A stretch of 64,000 nucleotides of DNA from NCBI RefSeq assembly GCF_015533855.1, contig NZ_AP024154.1:5477501-5541500 (forward strand). The letters are read 5' to 3'. This document shows positions 8,594 through 19,524 of this stretch, piece by piece (position 1 is the stretch's first letter; the number at the start of each line of letters is the position of its first letter). Below the pieces are notes generated by a model. It did not search any database. It was not told the origin of the DNA and saw nothing but the letters and a program-made list of their open reading frames with translations. The position numbers and the translations under genes were made by a program. This DNA comes from Echinicola sp. 20G (GTDB lineage: Bacteria > Bacteroidota > Bacteroidia > Cytophagales > Cyclobacteriaceae).

Positions 8594-11500
8594 TCATGGA
8601 AAAATTTTAAATTCTGCAATTAGGGGAGCCTCTTTAGCCTCTTGAATATAGACCCTACATTTGGTGGATGTAACAGAGGCAAAATTATGCTGTTTATGGC
8701 TACCACAAGTAGTGCCGCTTACAATTTCCTTCCAGGATCCTTCCTCCCAATATTGGATTTTATAATCAGTAATAATATTTCCCAACTCATTAACCGCTAC
8801 TTTGCTAAATGTTTGGGGCTTGATCCACGCGATTTCTAAATATTGATTACTTGGTTCCGCTGCCTGCCAGCTGGTTTCATCATTCTCATCATTAGCCTTA
8901 AAGGCCTCAAAGCCTGGAAGCTTTTCCGTTTCTATATACATGGAGGAAGCACTCATTCTTCCCAATAAAGAAAGGTTATCACTTTCGATGATCGGTTGAG
9001 GATAGGTAGTAGAGGGTAGCTCCTCCACAGTAAAGTCATATATTCCAGCTTCTACCTGGTAAACTAGATATTGACCAACAACATCATGTAATTCGGTACC
9101 TATAAAATGGATTCCTTCTGATTTTCCAGCCTGCACACCACTTTCTTTAACCTGATCTTTTTCCAGAGCAGGCAAGAAAACTTTTGCTGTGGTATTGACG
9201 GGGATCTCTATATGGAAATTAGCCTTTCCGTCTTGTTTGGACCAGTTAACCATTACCTTGCCATACAGTGATTTATACTCGGTATTGGCAAAGGTCAAAT
9301 CACCCACTAAGGCTGGTTTAATAAGCATACTTTTCATTCCGGGACGATCGGGGTCAGTCCTAATGCCCCCAAAACCCTTGATAAAATACCCACCTATTCC
9401 CGTATAGCAAGTGTGTATTTTACTTACCCCTACCGAGGACCATCGCTCAGGCCAAACCGTTTCCCCTTGTTCCAGAAAATAACCATAACTCGGATGATGT
9501 TTATCTTGAAGTAATTCGTAGATCAGGTCCATTCGTTCTCCGTACTCCGTAAAATACCGGGTATATAAAGCCTGTCCGGAACTTCCAGTATCATAATAGG
9601 GAAATTTATACAAGACATTATCAACCAGATTAGCATATACTTTTTTCTTTTCAGCATCGGGAGTGACTCCAGCCAATAAAGCAAATGCCTGATTGACTTG
9701 TTGGCCATTCCCATATTTTCCGGTCTCAGGGTTATAAGAGAGTTTATGCGTAGATTCCCGCTGAACTTTTAACCTATCGGTGTATAAGTTAACATCTTCA
9801 GTTTTCCCTAATGCCTCGGCAATTTTTATCGCATTATCCAACATAAAGGCATATACACAATTGTTGAAGTGAACAGCCTCAGGAGAATTACTGCTGGACC
9901 AAAAATTTCCCCGTGGCGTGCACCAATCCCCTAATCCAGGAAAAGCCCGTGCCCCCTGTTCCCCAACCTTAAGTGCTCCTCCGGTGGCATAATTGGAATG
10001 TTGAAACAACCATTCCATCCACCTTTGCATAGATTGATAGTTTTCCTCCAATACTTTTGAATCACCATACATTCGAAAAGTTTCCCAAACCGTAATAGGG
10101 TTGTTGGCTTTCCACATCAAGAAAGGCCTATCCTGCTCATTGATCACAGCACGTATTCCTCCATCTGGCAGCTGAGCATCCCTCATATACTGATTATACT
10201 GGTCCATATATGCGCCACTTTCAAAATTCGGCAGAGCATCACCATACATGGCTGCAACCGTTACCTCTCCCCAACCACGCCTTTCCCTGTGCGGGCAATC
10301 CATCAAAATACCATCCAGTGTATTAGCCAAATAGGTGTCCAAATTGACTTTATAAATTTGATTCAAAAGTTTACTGGATGATTCAAACTTACTTATCCGT
10401 TTGCGGTCATTGGTAATAACGTATCCTTTGATGTCGGAGAGCTCAGGTTTGTAGTCTAAACCGTAAACAGTTATCCAACGACCTCCGGCAACATTAAAGC
10501 GATTGGAAAAAGTCCCTTCACCGGTGGTGTTATAGATGTATTTGCTTTTCTGGTTCCAGTTCATGGTTTTACCAATCTGATCGCTGATTTCAAACAACAC
10601 GGAATCACCTTCCTTCCCACTATGTAAATCCATTTCAAAAAAACCAGTATAGTTTCTTCCCATGTCGATCCTATAGGTACTATCACTACTCTTGGTGACC
10701 GCAACAGGAACCACTTCTTCGTATTTCACCTGTGGTTCGACCATTTGAGCACTCAAAACGGCTGTAACCTTTCCGGTGGGTCGGACTTTTTGGGACAAAG
10801 GCACATCCTCAATAATGGTCAAGGACTTATCAGGTTCTTCTCCTTCCACATTATAGATACTTGCATTTTGCCAATCACTGTCATCATACCCTGCTGTATT
10901 CCAATTGGGTTCCTTTTTCCGATCATCTATTGTTTCACCTCCAAAATTCAAAATATCCCAATCACCATAATAACCGCTGTTACTTCTTTTACATTTCCAT
11001 GTTTCATCTGTAGCTAAAGAAACTTTCCCTTCTCTAGTCTGTATCTCTACCTGTGCTTTAAAAATAAACGGGGGATTTTTGTACTCTTTTATCCTTTGCC
11101 AACGAGCCCATCCGGCAGCGTGCCAAATGGCAATGACATTGTCACCCTCATGAAGTAATTCTGAAATATCGTAAGTGAGGTATGGAATCCGCTTCTTCAT
11201 ATAGGACAATACCGGATTCATCACTTGATCAGTTACTTTTTGACCATTAACATACAACTCGTGATATCCAAATGAACCCACAAATACATGGGCCGAGCCT
11301 ACCTCCTGTGAAAGCGTAAAGTTTTTTCTGTACCAATTGTGGTCTGTAGTATTTTGATCACTTTTGTATATCCAATCCCCTTTCCAATCTTCTGGATTTA
11401 AAAGCCCCATGGTAAAGGTCCCTGGATCACTCCAGTCTGTCGCTTCACCGTGCATATCCCAAATCTTCACCTTCCAATAATACTCCTTACCTGAACTCAG

Positions 11501-11812
11501 TTTTTTCCCTTGATAAGTCACATTAACGGATTGTGGCCCCTCCATTTTTCCGGAATCCCATAGATCTCCGTTATTATTGCTTAAATCTTCCAAACTACTT
11601 GAGACAAGCACCTGAAAGGCTGTTTGTTTTTGCCCTCTTGCCTTCTGCTGATCTAGCATTTTCCAGCTTTATCTTGGAGCAGTATTATCTATCCCCAAGG
11701 GATCAGTTCTATATTCACATCTTAAGTCTGAAAGCACAACGGTAGATTCCGCATAGCAGCTGGATATCACCAGCAGCATTAATACTGAAATCAATTGTAA
11801 TCTTTTTAACAT
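8594..11812 (-). pseudogene. GH78 alpha-L-rhamnosidase with C-terminal F5/8-type domain, interrupted by an in-frame TAA
   Basis: From an ATG at 11812 the frame encodes a signal peptide (LQLISVLMLLVISSCYA) and the GH78 opening 'RTDPLGIDNTAPR'. It then meets TAA at 11671-11669 (codon 48), exactly where relatives have a hydrophobic residue before 'SW' (cf. 'APxFSW'). The remaining 1021 codons stay open. They carry the fibronectin and galactose-binding-like domains, the barrel motif D505-CPHR-E510-RRGWGE, and a C-terminal discoidin/F5-8-C-like domain over the last ~125 residues. A restart at Met 11659 would give a protein with no signal, so secretion would be lost. Either it is a recent null allele or a base error. 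It is first in a probable operon with the isomerase and rhaT, and divergent from the AraC gene. Confidence 0.8.
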
Positions 11813-12001
11813 TTTGGGCTTCTTGTAATGATTTTCCATTTTCTAACAGTTTAGGAAAGCATTTTTTGATTTAAAATATCCACTATTCATAATTACTTAA
11901 TAAACAATAGTAGTAGAAAATAATAATTTACTTTCAATAATTTTTCATACTATTGAAGCATAAAATACTGTAATACTACAGTTATCTAATAACAAAAATC
12001 A

Positions 12002-12048
12002 ATATTTAACCTAACTGTCTCAATTGACAATCTGACTTTATAATTGCA
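12002..12048 (-). promoter_or_regulatory. Possible degenerate copy of the two-block element in the divergent promoter
   Basis: On the coding strand of the GH78 operon, GGTTAAATATT occurs just left of the AraC start. 18 bp further is a block matching the consensus at roughly half its positions. It is weak, but the spacing is the same as in the six better copies. Confidence 0.3.
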
Positions 12049-12057
12049 CAAATTGAT

Positions 12058-12948
12058 ATGAAAAGTAATCAGTATAGAAAATATTTGATGATTTTCGAGC
12101 AGGATAAACATTGGGGATTTTGGATAAATGACCTTGGTAGTACGAAAATCAAAAAAAACGAGGCATATCCCTCAAAAGGACATCCAGGAAGCTATATGTT
12201 TACCTGGCAAAACGGAAGGGTACTGAATGAATTTCACTTTGTGTTAATCACAGATGGGGAGGGGGTCTTTGAGAGTAAAGAAACCGGTAGAAAAAAAATC
12301 GTCAACGGAGATGGATTTTTATTGTTTCCGGGAGTTTGGCACAGATACATGCCCTTAAAAAAAACGGGATGGACAGAAAGATGGGTGGGATTCTCGGGCC
12401 CCATTGCAACGCAATTCATGTCAAATGGTTTCTTTGCCCCTAAAAATGCCATCATTCCCGGATGTGGCAGAGAAACCGTTCTCAATTATTTTGATTCTTT
12501 ATTTCATTTATTCAATAATGAACCATTTGGATTTCAAAGAATAGCTTCAGGACTCTGCATACAGCTTTTAGCAGAAATCAATAATATACAATTAAGCAGC
12601 AATCAGGACCACACTATCAATTCAATGGTTTCCCACACCAAATATTTAATGTATGAAAAAATCAACGAATCCATTGATCTGGAGAAAATCGCCTCAGGCT
12701 TAGGGGTCAGCTATTCAAAATTCAGGGTTGATTTCAAAACGCAAACCGGCACCTCTCCTTTACAGTACTATCTCCACTTAAAAATAGAAAAAGCAAAAGA
12801 AACCTTACTAAGAACAAAGATGAGCCAAAAGGAAATTGCTTACGCATTGGGTTTTGAATCTGATTATTACTTCAACCGCTTATTCAAACAAAAAACGGGT
12901 CTTTCCCCTGGTCAGTTTAGAAAAAAGTTTCTGCCCTCCTCCCCATAA
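12058..12948 (+). CDS. AraC-family transcriptional regulator
   Basis: This is a 296-residue regulator. The N-terminal ~170 residues form a cupin-like sensor domain ('FHFVLITDGEGVFESKETGRKKIVNGDGFLLFPGVWHRY'). Residues ~195-292 form the double helix-turn-helix, with 'DLEKIASGLGVSYSKFRVDFKTQTG' and 'SQKEIAYALGFESDYYFNRLFKQKTG' followed by 'SPGQFRKKF'. It is the only plus-strand gene in the first 54 kb and is divergent from the GH78/isomerase/rhaT operon, 245 bp away. This suggests that it senses a sugar, plausibly rhamnose, and controls that operon (inference from context). Confidence 0.93.
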   Translation: MKSNQYRKYLMIFEQDKHWGFWINDLGSTKIKKNEAYPSKGHPGSYMFTWQNGRVLNEFHFVLITDGEGVFESKETGRKKIVNGDGFLLFPGVWHRYMPLKKTGWTERWVGFSGPIATQFMSNGFFAPKNAIIPGCGRETVLNYFDSLFHLFNNEPFGFQRIASGLCIQLLAEINNIQLSSNQDHTINSMVSHTKYLMYEKINESIDLEKIASGLGVSYSKFRVDFKTQTGTSPLQYYLHLKIEKAKETLLRTKMSQKEIAYALGFESDYYFNRLFKQKTGLSPGQFRKKFLPSSP

Positions 12949-13563
12949 ACCCGAATTTTAAGACTTGTAAAAAAGTAAAGTAAAACAGCTAGCTTTTGAA
13001 CCCTAGTTTGATTTACAAGGCCTGAATTTGGGAGCTAAAACGTCATTGACAACGCAGTGAAGCCCCTCTCCCGGAGGGCAGACAATTTCCTTCCATGAAA
13101 ACTAGACTGCCGCGTCGTACCTCCTACCATTGACAGGGATTGCTTAATGTGTCAACCTGAGCCCTTCGACTTAGCTCAGGATAAATTTAAGTCGAAGCCC
13201 TAAGACAAACCCTTCGACTCTACCTTGTGGTTAAACAGGTCTGCTCAGGGTGACTCCGTATAAATATTGTCAACTGTCATTCAGCTCCCTTATATTTGAG
13301 AAAATTTTGACCTCTCGCAGTGACGCTTCCTTTCAATAGTAACCCTTTTGTGCTTGAGCAAGTGTGGGAGAAGGGTGCAGCCCGTCTCCCGACTGCCTTG
13401 ACGGTAGTCAGGGAGGGCAGGCAATCTCCCTATGATGAGATTCCGATCCGCCTAAGGGAGATCGGAATGACTTCTTTAAAACTTGAACTGAGATTATGAC
13501 ATAATTTAGATAGAAATATTCTTAAAGGTCTATTTTCACTTTTTTCCAAACCTTGGAATGTAG
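12949..13563. repeat. Intergenic repeat cluster of palindromic elements
   Basis: This non-coding stretch is made of short dispersed-repeat fragments. Around 13151-13255 there are several copies of CCCTTCGACT and GCTCAGG(GTGAC) in both orientations. Around 13365-13475 there is GACTGCC..GGTAGTC with GGGAGGGCAGGCAATCTCC. A related GGAGGGCAGACAATTTCC lies at about 13073. These are typical of Cytophagales/Flavobacteriia intergenic repeat families (recall). Their clustering beside a gene remnant marks a rearranged junction. Confidence 0.6.
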
Positions 13564-13719
13564 CTAAACTTCAATATTCATAGCTGCTACTCTTTTCAAA
13601 CGCTCTTCATTCAGTTTTAAACCAAAGCCTGGAGCAAGTTTTAAGCTATAATACCCATTGGTTTCTTTGGTAGTTGCTGCGCTAATAACGCAATCCAGAT
13701 AGTCATTTTTTTTTGCCAT
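13564..13719 (-). pseudogene. C-terminal remnant of an enolase-superfamily sugar-acid dehydratase
   Basis: A 51-codon open frame (ATG 13719, TAG 13564) ends 'NGYYSLKLAPGFGLKLNEERLKRVAAM'. It resembles the extreme C terminus of enolase-superfamily acid-sugar dehydratases ('...G.....PGLGVELNEE'), such as rhamnonate or galactonate dehydratases. There is no barrel or metal site, so it is a deletion remnant, not a gene. It may record loss of an oxidative rhamnose or uronate pathway gene. The family identification rests on a short stretch. Confidence 0.5.
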
Positions 13720-13769
13720 TGATCTATCCTTACTTTTTTTTAACTAAACATAGTTGATTGTTATCAAAA

Positions 13770-16700
13770 TCATTTCTTAGTAAGCTTTGTGGGCACTAAT
13801 ACCACAGGCCCTATCAGGCCAGCCGGAATAAGCTCATCCCCCTTCCTGTAAAAGTCAGTAATGGTAAATGTAGAGCGCTGCTTTAATGGTGCCGGTTCAT
13901 TATTTAAAAACCAACTAGGCATGGTCTCGGCTTGTCTATCAAATCCTGTTTCATTCGGGTAGTTTTCATCCCCGATCAGGCGGTTGGTCCACTGGTTGGT
14001 CACTTCGATCTGTATCTTGTTTTTACCTTTTCTCAGCACATTGGAAATATCCAAACGGTAAGGACTCATCCATAAAACACCCAGGTCCTGATCATTAATG
14101 ATGACCCGCACAGCCACATTTACCTCACCTAAGTCGAGAGTGATGCGATGATCCTCGTCGAGCATCTTTTTATCCACAAAAAACTCATTTTCATAAATAG
14201 CTGTACCCGAATAATATTTTACCTCCTCCGATTCGTGGCTTGTCCAATCTATCAGTTCTGAGAAATAATAGGTTTTTTGCCCTTTTTTGATTTCAGGAAA
14301 AGTAAGCCTCCAATCTCCGTTCACCCGAAGCGGCAAATACCCCATTTCTTTTTCTTGCTGGAGTTTGTTATCGTCGGTTACTATGTAGTTTCCGTTTTTC
14401 GATTCTTCTCCTGAAATCCTAGGCACACCATCTGATGAGGATCGAAAAACCACAAATACGGACTCTTCAGCTTCCAGGTCGATCCATACCTTAGTTAGAC
14501 CATTTGTATGGGCAAACTGTGCCGTTTTTATCAGCTCCCCGTTCATTGGTTTCCAAAGTTCTGGGAGCTTTCCATCTACCCTGAAATTGCATTCAAAGTG
14601 CTGGGGAACAGCATCGGGATTAAAGAAGAAATAGAGGTCCTGTTCCTCATTTATCTTGCGATGAATAAAAGAAATATCCTCCCTGCCTTCTACCTGAAAA
14701 TCTGCTTTTAACATTTCGGCCTGCATCATGGCCTTCCAGCTAAACCCTGCATAAACGTTTTTCTGTTTCAGCATGGCAGTTTTTAGCTGCTCAAAAGTGG
14801 CTAAATCAGTATCTGTGTTTAAATAGCCTGCTGGTTTTTCTGGCATTTCCCCAATAATTGGAATACCCGCCTGAGCTAATTCATTGAGTCGTTTGAGACT
14901 ATTTAAGGACAATTTTTGACAGTTTTTCATTACCAAGGCTTTGTATTGTGTACCTTCTGGCAGCACTAACTTTTTATCCGCAATTTCAATTCGGTTTAGC
15001 AACACATCGGCATTCACGCAATCGAAATTACTCCCTGCAGGTAAAGCTGGCTCAAAATCTTTGCGCAAATATACCGAGTTGGGTGAACCATCGCCAATAA
15101 ACACCAGGAAATCGGCCACCGGCACACCTTGGCGCAGCATATATTGTCCCCGCATGATGTATTTAAACCAAGCAGCCCCGGCATTATCCCACCAGGTTTG
15201 TACACGGTCAAAATTAAATCCCCAACGCCCCATGGTCATGCCGGGGGCCACATTAGGATTGGCCTGGTGGGCAAAGCGGTGAAACATAAATTCATTGATG
15301 CCACGCACCCAGGCCAGGTCTCCCGAGGTTTTGGCCATTCCGGGATGGCCCTTCCAGTTGATCTGGGGATTGGAGGTAAAGGATTCAGCAGAAGTAACGT
15401 TCTTACCATAGATGTGTGAAGCTGAAACAGCGGATTGGACCATGGTCATTTCACGATCCATCCAAAACTCGCCCATATTTATATCTGCCTTTCCGCCCAC
15501 ATCCAAATCGTTTACAGGACCAAAACCATAGGGTTCTATGTAGCTTTTAATCCCATCGGCAGTACACAATTCGGCAAAATACCCGAAGTAGTTTTCCGTC
15601 ATCAGGTCACAGTTCAACTGACGTACATCCCATAGCAATGCATCCGATGCTTCAGCACTTTTGACAAAACGTCCCGCATATAAGGGCAAAAAGTCAATAA
15701 TATCATAGCCATATTCTTCTTTAAAAAACTGGGCATAACCGTCTGTCCAGTTTTGCCCACCCATTTCGTAGCTATCAATTTCGATATATTGCATCGCATT
15801 AGGAGCTATATCTCGGGTGTTTTCAATCACTTTTTTGGAAAATGCATCGTAATGCGCTTTAAAAGCCTCCCGGTTAAATTTATCACACTCCAATCCACGA
15901 CCAGAATCGGTAGCAGGATTATTAAAGGCCCCCGTAGAGGTATAGCCAAATCGGAGTATGGTCCAATTGCCTTCGGGTAAAGATGCCTTCAAAGTACCAT
16001 CTTCCTGCAACTTATCACTGAGGTTAATAATTTGGTCTTTAGCAATAATCATATCAGCTGTTGGCTCTCCAATAGGCGTCATCGCATGATCCTCCGTACG
16101 TCCCATGCTGATGCACCCCATTACGTTATGTATCCACTGGGTAGAAAGTAGTTTGGCTTCATGAAATGACATGGTTTGGTCAAAAGTAATCCTAAAGTAC
16201 TTTGCACTTACCGGTTCAAAGCTATCATTAATTGTCCACTCTCGCTTTCCTGTTCGTACCGTATATAATTGACGCACATCGGTAAAATCAAGGCCGTTAT
16301 CAGAGACCTGCAGCGTTGCCACCGGATCGCGTTGGTTACAGACCATCAAGACTGAACGTATGGTCTTCTTCTCCGGGTAGGTATATTGAATCCAAGGCAA
16401 TGATTTTCCTTGCTTTTGGAGAACCGTACGATCATCTAAACGGTTATTCATTAAACCTGTAACCTCAAGGTTTGCATCGGAAGCGGTAATCTCGGGTTTG
16501 TTTTGAGCATCATCCATTTCTGAGGGTAAGGCGGGATAAGCTACTACAGCTACATCACGGTAATAATCTTCTCGCATAGTAGGTTGTGGTAGCTCAATGG
16601 AAATATCCCCACCTGTGGTTTGTAGCTCACTCCACGCTACCATTTTCATACTTTGCTCCGGTGTAATCCAAGGTCCACCGCTCGAGGACCATCCATCGCA

Positions 16701-17060
16701 GTTGTGCACCCCAAAGCTCAAACCCAAGCGCTCACATTCGGCTGCTGCATGTTTCAGCATATCGTGGTGCTCAGGTGAATTGTACTTGATAAGGCCATCG
16801 GGGATTTTTTGATCTATATTGAAGAGTAATATCCCACCTATACCTACACGTTCCATCGCTTCAAGGTCTTTGGTTAGTCCTGCTTTGCTCATATTACCAT
16901 CCATAGCATGCATCCATGTACGGGGCTTTACTGAAGCTGGCGGGTTTTTGAAGTTTTTTTCTAAATGATCTACCTCATTAAATTGGGCAAAAGAAGCCGA
17001 TAGGCTAAAAAACCAGACTACGATTAATACAATTGTTTTTTTCATATGTATTTTTTTCAA
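13770..17060 (-). CDS. GH106 alpha-L-rhamnosidase
   Basis: This is a 1096-residue secreted enzyme of full GH106 length. The signal peptide ends SASFAQ; the true start may be the second Met (MKKTIV, residue 6). The GH106 opening 'FKNPPASVKPRTWMHAMDGNMSKAGLTKDLEAM' is followed by 'GVHNCDGWSSSGGPWITPE', the barrel motif 'QYIEIDSYEMGGQNWTDGY' (about residues 420-440) and 'TSAESFTS'. The protein ends with a galactose-binding-like domain ('VRVIINDQDLGVLWMSPYRLDISNVL...WTNRLIGDENY') and the family tail 'AGLIGPVVLVP'. Family role: inverting hydrolysis of alpha-L-rhamnosides, sometimes with a preference for particular linkages. It lies 65 bp downstream of a GH78-like gene and is probably the last gene of the operon beginning at 26322. 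Confidence 0.93.
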   Translation of the reverse strand: MKKIHMKKTIVLIVVWFFSLSASFAQFNEVDHLEKNFKNPPASVKPRTWMHAMDGNMSKAGLTKDLEAMERVGIGGILLFNIDQKIPDGLIKYNSPEHHDMLKHAAAECERLGLSFGVHNCDGWSSSGGPWITPEQSMKMVAWSELQTTGGDISIELPQPTMREDYYRDVAVVAYPALPSEMDDAQNKPEITASDANLEVTGLMNNRLDDRTVLQKQGKSLPWIQYTYPEKKTIRSVLMVCNQRDPVATLQVSDNGLDFTDVRQLYTVRTGKREWTINDSFEPVSAKYFRITFDQTMSFHEAKLLSTQWIHNVMGCISMGRTEDHAMTPIGEPTADMIIAKDQIINLSDKLQEDGTLKASLPEGNWTILRFGYTSTGAFNNPATDSGRGLECDKFNREAFKAHYDAFSKKVIENTRDIAPNAMQYIEIDSYEMGGQNWTDGYAQFFKEEYGYDIIDFLPLYAGRFVKSAEASDALLWDVRQLNCDLMTENYFGYFAELCTADGIKSYIEPYGFGPVNDLDVGGKADINMGEFWMDREMTMVQSAVSASHIYGKNVTSAESFTSNPQINWKGHPGMAKTSGDLAWVRGINEFMFHRFAHQANPNVAPGMTMGRWGFNFDRVQTWWDNAGAAWFKYIMRGQYMLRQGVPVADFLVFIGDGSPNSVYLRKDFEPALPAGSNFDCVNADVLLNRIEIADKKLVLPEGTQYKALVMKNCQKLSLNSLKRLNELAQAGIPIIGEMPEKPAGYLNTDTDLATFEQLKTAMLKQKNVYAGFSWKAMMQAEMLKADFQVEGREDISFIHRKINEEQDLYFFFNPDAVPQHFECNFRVDGKLPELWKPMNGELIKTAQFAHTNGLTKVWIDLEAEESVFVVFRSSSDGVPRISGEESKNGNYIVTDDNKLQQEKEMGYLPLRVNGDWRLTFPEIKKGQKTYYFSELIDWTSHESEEVKYYSGTAIYENEFFVDKKMLDEDHRITLDLGEVNVAVRVIINDQDLGVLWMSPYRLDISNVLRKGKNKIQIEVTNQWTNRLIGDENYPNETGFDRQAETMPSWFLNNEPAPLKQRSTFTITDFYRKGDELIPAGLIGPVVLVPTKLTKK

Positions 17061-17125
17061 TGGCAGGAAAAAGCCTTGTTATCTCCTCTCCCTGGTACAA
17101 AAAACAATTCTTTATTATTAACTTA

Positions 17126-19510
17126 TTACTTATAAATGGCTGTCAGCTCCCATTGTCCTGCTCCTACCTTAAAATTGAGATGCGAAGCATTTTCATGATC
17201 AAATGACACACCTTTTAAAGCCTTAATAGTTTTTCCATTCTTCCACACCAACTTGGCATTCACTTTCACCATGAAAATTTCTTTTTCAGTCTTTGGAATA
17301 CCGACAATTGCAGTGGTTTCATCAGGAGAATTCAGTTGTAACTGATAGGTATTATTTCGCGACTCAATGCTTAGGGCAATATTTCCTTTTACGGTTGGAA
17401 TTGTTTTCTCCAAACTTGAAAAATGAAGTAATGTAGGCATAATCTTATATTCGCTCCAGGCTACTTTGGTAGGTTCCACCCCGGCGATATACTTGGACAA
17501 GATAGTATTGGGTGCATTCCAGGCATGATTGTAACTTCCGCCATTGGGAAACTTCTCGTACAACGTTGACATAGATGCATCATCCACCTGACTTTGATAC
17601 CGCTCCCTCATTCTTTCGAGTGACTCCTTATGTCTTCCGGCGATACACATGGCTTCTTCTACTATCCATTCGAAGTGCGGACTTGAAAAGTGGTTTTGAG
17701 TAAGCACATTCTTAACAATCTGATCATAAAACTCAGGATTTGCAATTCCTGAAACTATGGCGATGGCGTTGGCCCTGTCATCTTTAAATCTGCCCTCATT
17801 ACTACTATAATAACCATCCTTCCAAAAGGCTTTTTCATAAGCCGGTCTCATGGTAGCCATTCGTTTATTATACCAGTCTATGTGCTCTTCATTACCTAAA
17901 GCTTCAGCCATTTTCTTGGCTTCCTTCAAGGCCAGGTAGTAAAATGCCATCTGAATGGGAGCTTTATCGATGGTATTTTCAACACCCCAATCCAACCAGT
18001 CCCATGTATCTGGGCTTTTTCCTCTTCGATACTCCGGTAAGCCATTTTCCTGCATGGGGAATAAATCCAAATAGGCAAAAAGATAGGGATATGCAATTTT
18101 CAATGTTTCCTTGTCTCCGGTGTTCAAATAGTAAGGCCATACCACCTGGGCAATAAATTGTAAGCTTTGGGTCACCAATTCACGGACCCGTAATGGCCCC
18201 AAGGCTCCAATTACCCCGTCTTCGCTGAAATCAACCGTTTGTAATATGGCTTTTTTAAGCAATTTGCGCCCGGCCTCATCCATTGAGTAGAACAGGTACC
18301 CTGTTTGGTCGGCTACATCGCCTATCCACAGAGCCCTTTCCCTATCCGGACAATCCATAAAATTATCACGGGCACAAACAAAGAGGGTATTATTGCCCAT
18401 CCACCAGAGGCGTTGGTAAAAAGGATCGTCAATCTCAAATTTCCCGGCCATTTCACCTACACTCATCCATCGGTATTTTAAGGCCTTTACTTTTACTCCT
18501 TCCGGAATGGTATATATCACTTCGTGTCCGTTCATCCACGAAAAACTTTCAAATGCCTGTTCTCCCTCTTTGGTGATATATGTGGCGTTAATTTTATTTA
18601 ACCTATTATCGGTAGTAACAAAAATGGTATCTCCTGCATCAGCTTCAATTTCCAGGTACGGAGTAATCTGCTTGTTAAAAGGGAGTTGGCACTTTACCGT
18701 TTGCCCCTTGCTTACGAATGGCAGTTCGAGTTGAGCATGATTTTCATAATTCTTTAAACCATGGTTTACTAATAATGGTACAAAATTTTCCTCCGGCAAA
18801 TACCAGGGGGCATCCCCAGCACTGCCCTTTTCCACGGCCAAAGGCCAGTTGCTGTCGTTATACCCCTCGGTGTACCAGGCATCGTCCGACCAATCGTTCA
18901 ACGCTTTTTGCGCATCGTATTTGACACTATATTGAATTAAATTTTTGCTGGCGGGATCCATGTTATTATCGTATCCCGGATGCTGCATGGCTTTCCAGGA
19001 TGCATCTGATACTACCGTATGATCGCCCCACTCAGCGATAAAGAGCAAACCGCCTTTTTTACTGTCAATATGGGTTCCTTTATGGGTTTCTCTTCCCCAA
19101 TACCAAGCCAGCACAGCGATGGTATTTTCACCTTCTTGAAGGTAGGGTTGGATATCCACTGTTTGATACCAGGAGTTAGCTGGTGTGATGTTATTTTCCC
19201 TTTCCCAATCTCCGACAGGGCTGGGCCCTCGGGACAATCCTCCTTCAAAAAGTACCATTTCCCCATTTATCCACAACCAAAACTTACTGTCTACAGCAAT
19301 TCGCGCCTCAACTTTTTCTGGGACTTCATCCAAGGTAACAGTTTTTCTAAAAGCTATCCAAGTATTGGACGGCCCATCCTCCTTTTGCCATATCCATTGG
19401 GCATTGCCCCAACTTTTGGCATGGACATTTGAGAATAAAAACAATATTAAAAATGCAGCTAACAAGTGTTTTATCTTTCCAAATCTATTCATCATAACTT
19501 TTATTGTCAT
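17126..19510 (-). CDS. GH78-like alpha-L-rhamnosidase
   Basis: This is a 794-residue secreted protein. The signal runs to about residue 31 ('LILFLFSNVHA'), and the start may be the Met at residue 7. An N-terminal galactose-binding-like domain ('WIAFRKTVTL...AVDSKFWLWINGEMVLFEGGLSRGP') is followed by beta sandwiches and an (alpha/alpha)6 barrel with D386-CPDR-E391-RALWIGD, the GH78 acidic cluster. The C-terminal beta domain follows. It is a close paralogue of the protein at 23995-26322, sharing the same motifs along its length. It is 150-250 residues shorter than the other GH78 enzymes here because it lacks the 'PxFSW' fibronectin domain. Substrate detail cannot be read from sequence. Confidence 0.88.
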   Translation of the reverse strand: MTIKVMMNRFGKIKHLLAAFLILFLFSNVHAKSWGNAQWIWQKEDGPSNTWIAFRKTVTLDEVPEKVEARIAVDSKFWLWINGEMVLFEGGLSRGPSPVGDWERENNITPANSWYQTVDIQPYLQEGENTIAVLAWYWGRETHKGTHIDSKKGGLLFIAEWGDHTVVSDASWKAMQHPGYDNNMDPASKNLIQYSVKYDAQKALNDWSDDAWYTEGYNDSNWPLAVEKGSAGDAPWYLPEENFVPLLVNHGLKNYENHAQLELPFVSKGQTVKCQLPFNKQITPYLEIEADAGDTIFVTTDNRLNKINATYITKEGEQAFESFSWMNGHEVIYTIPEGVKVKALKYRWMSVGEMAGKFEIDDPFYQRLWWMGNNTLFVCARDNFMDCPDRERALWIGDVADQTGYLFYSMDEAGRKLLKKAILQTVDFSEDGVIGALGPLRVRELVTQSLQFIAQVVWPYYLNTGDKETLKIAYPYLFAYLDLFPMQENGLPEYRRGKSPDTWDWLDWGVENTIDKAPIQMAFYYLALKEAKKMAEALGNEEHIDWYNKRMATMRPAYEKAFWKDGYYSSNEGRFKDDRANAIAIVSGIANPEFYDQIVKNVLTQNHFSSPHFEWIVEEAMCIAGRHKESLERMRERYQSQVDDASMSTLYEKFPNGGSYNHAWNAPNTILSKYIAGVEPTKVAWSEYKIMPTLLHFSSLEKTIPTVKGNIALSIESRNNTYQLQLNSPDETTAIVGIPKTEKEIFMVKVNAKLVWKNGKTIKALKGVSFDHENASHLNFKVGAGQWELTAIYK

Positions 19511-19524
19511 TGATATTTATCCAG

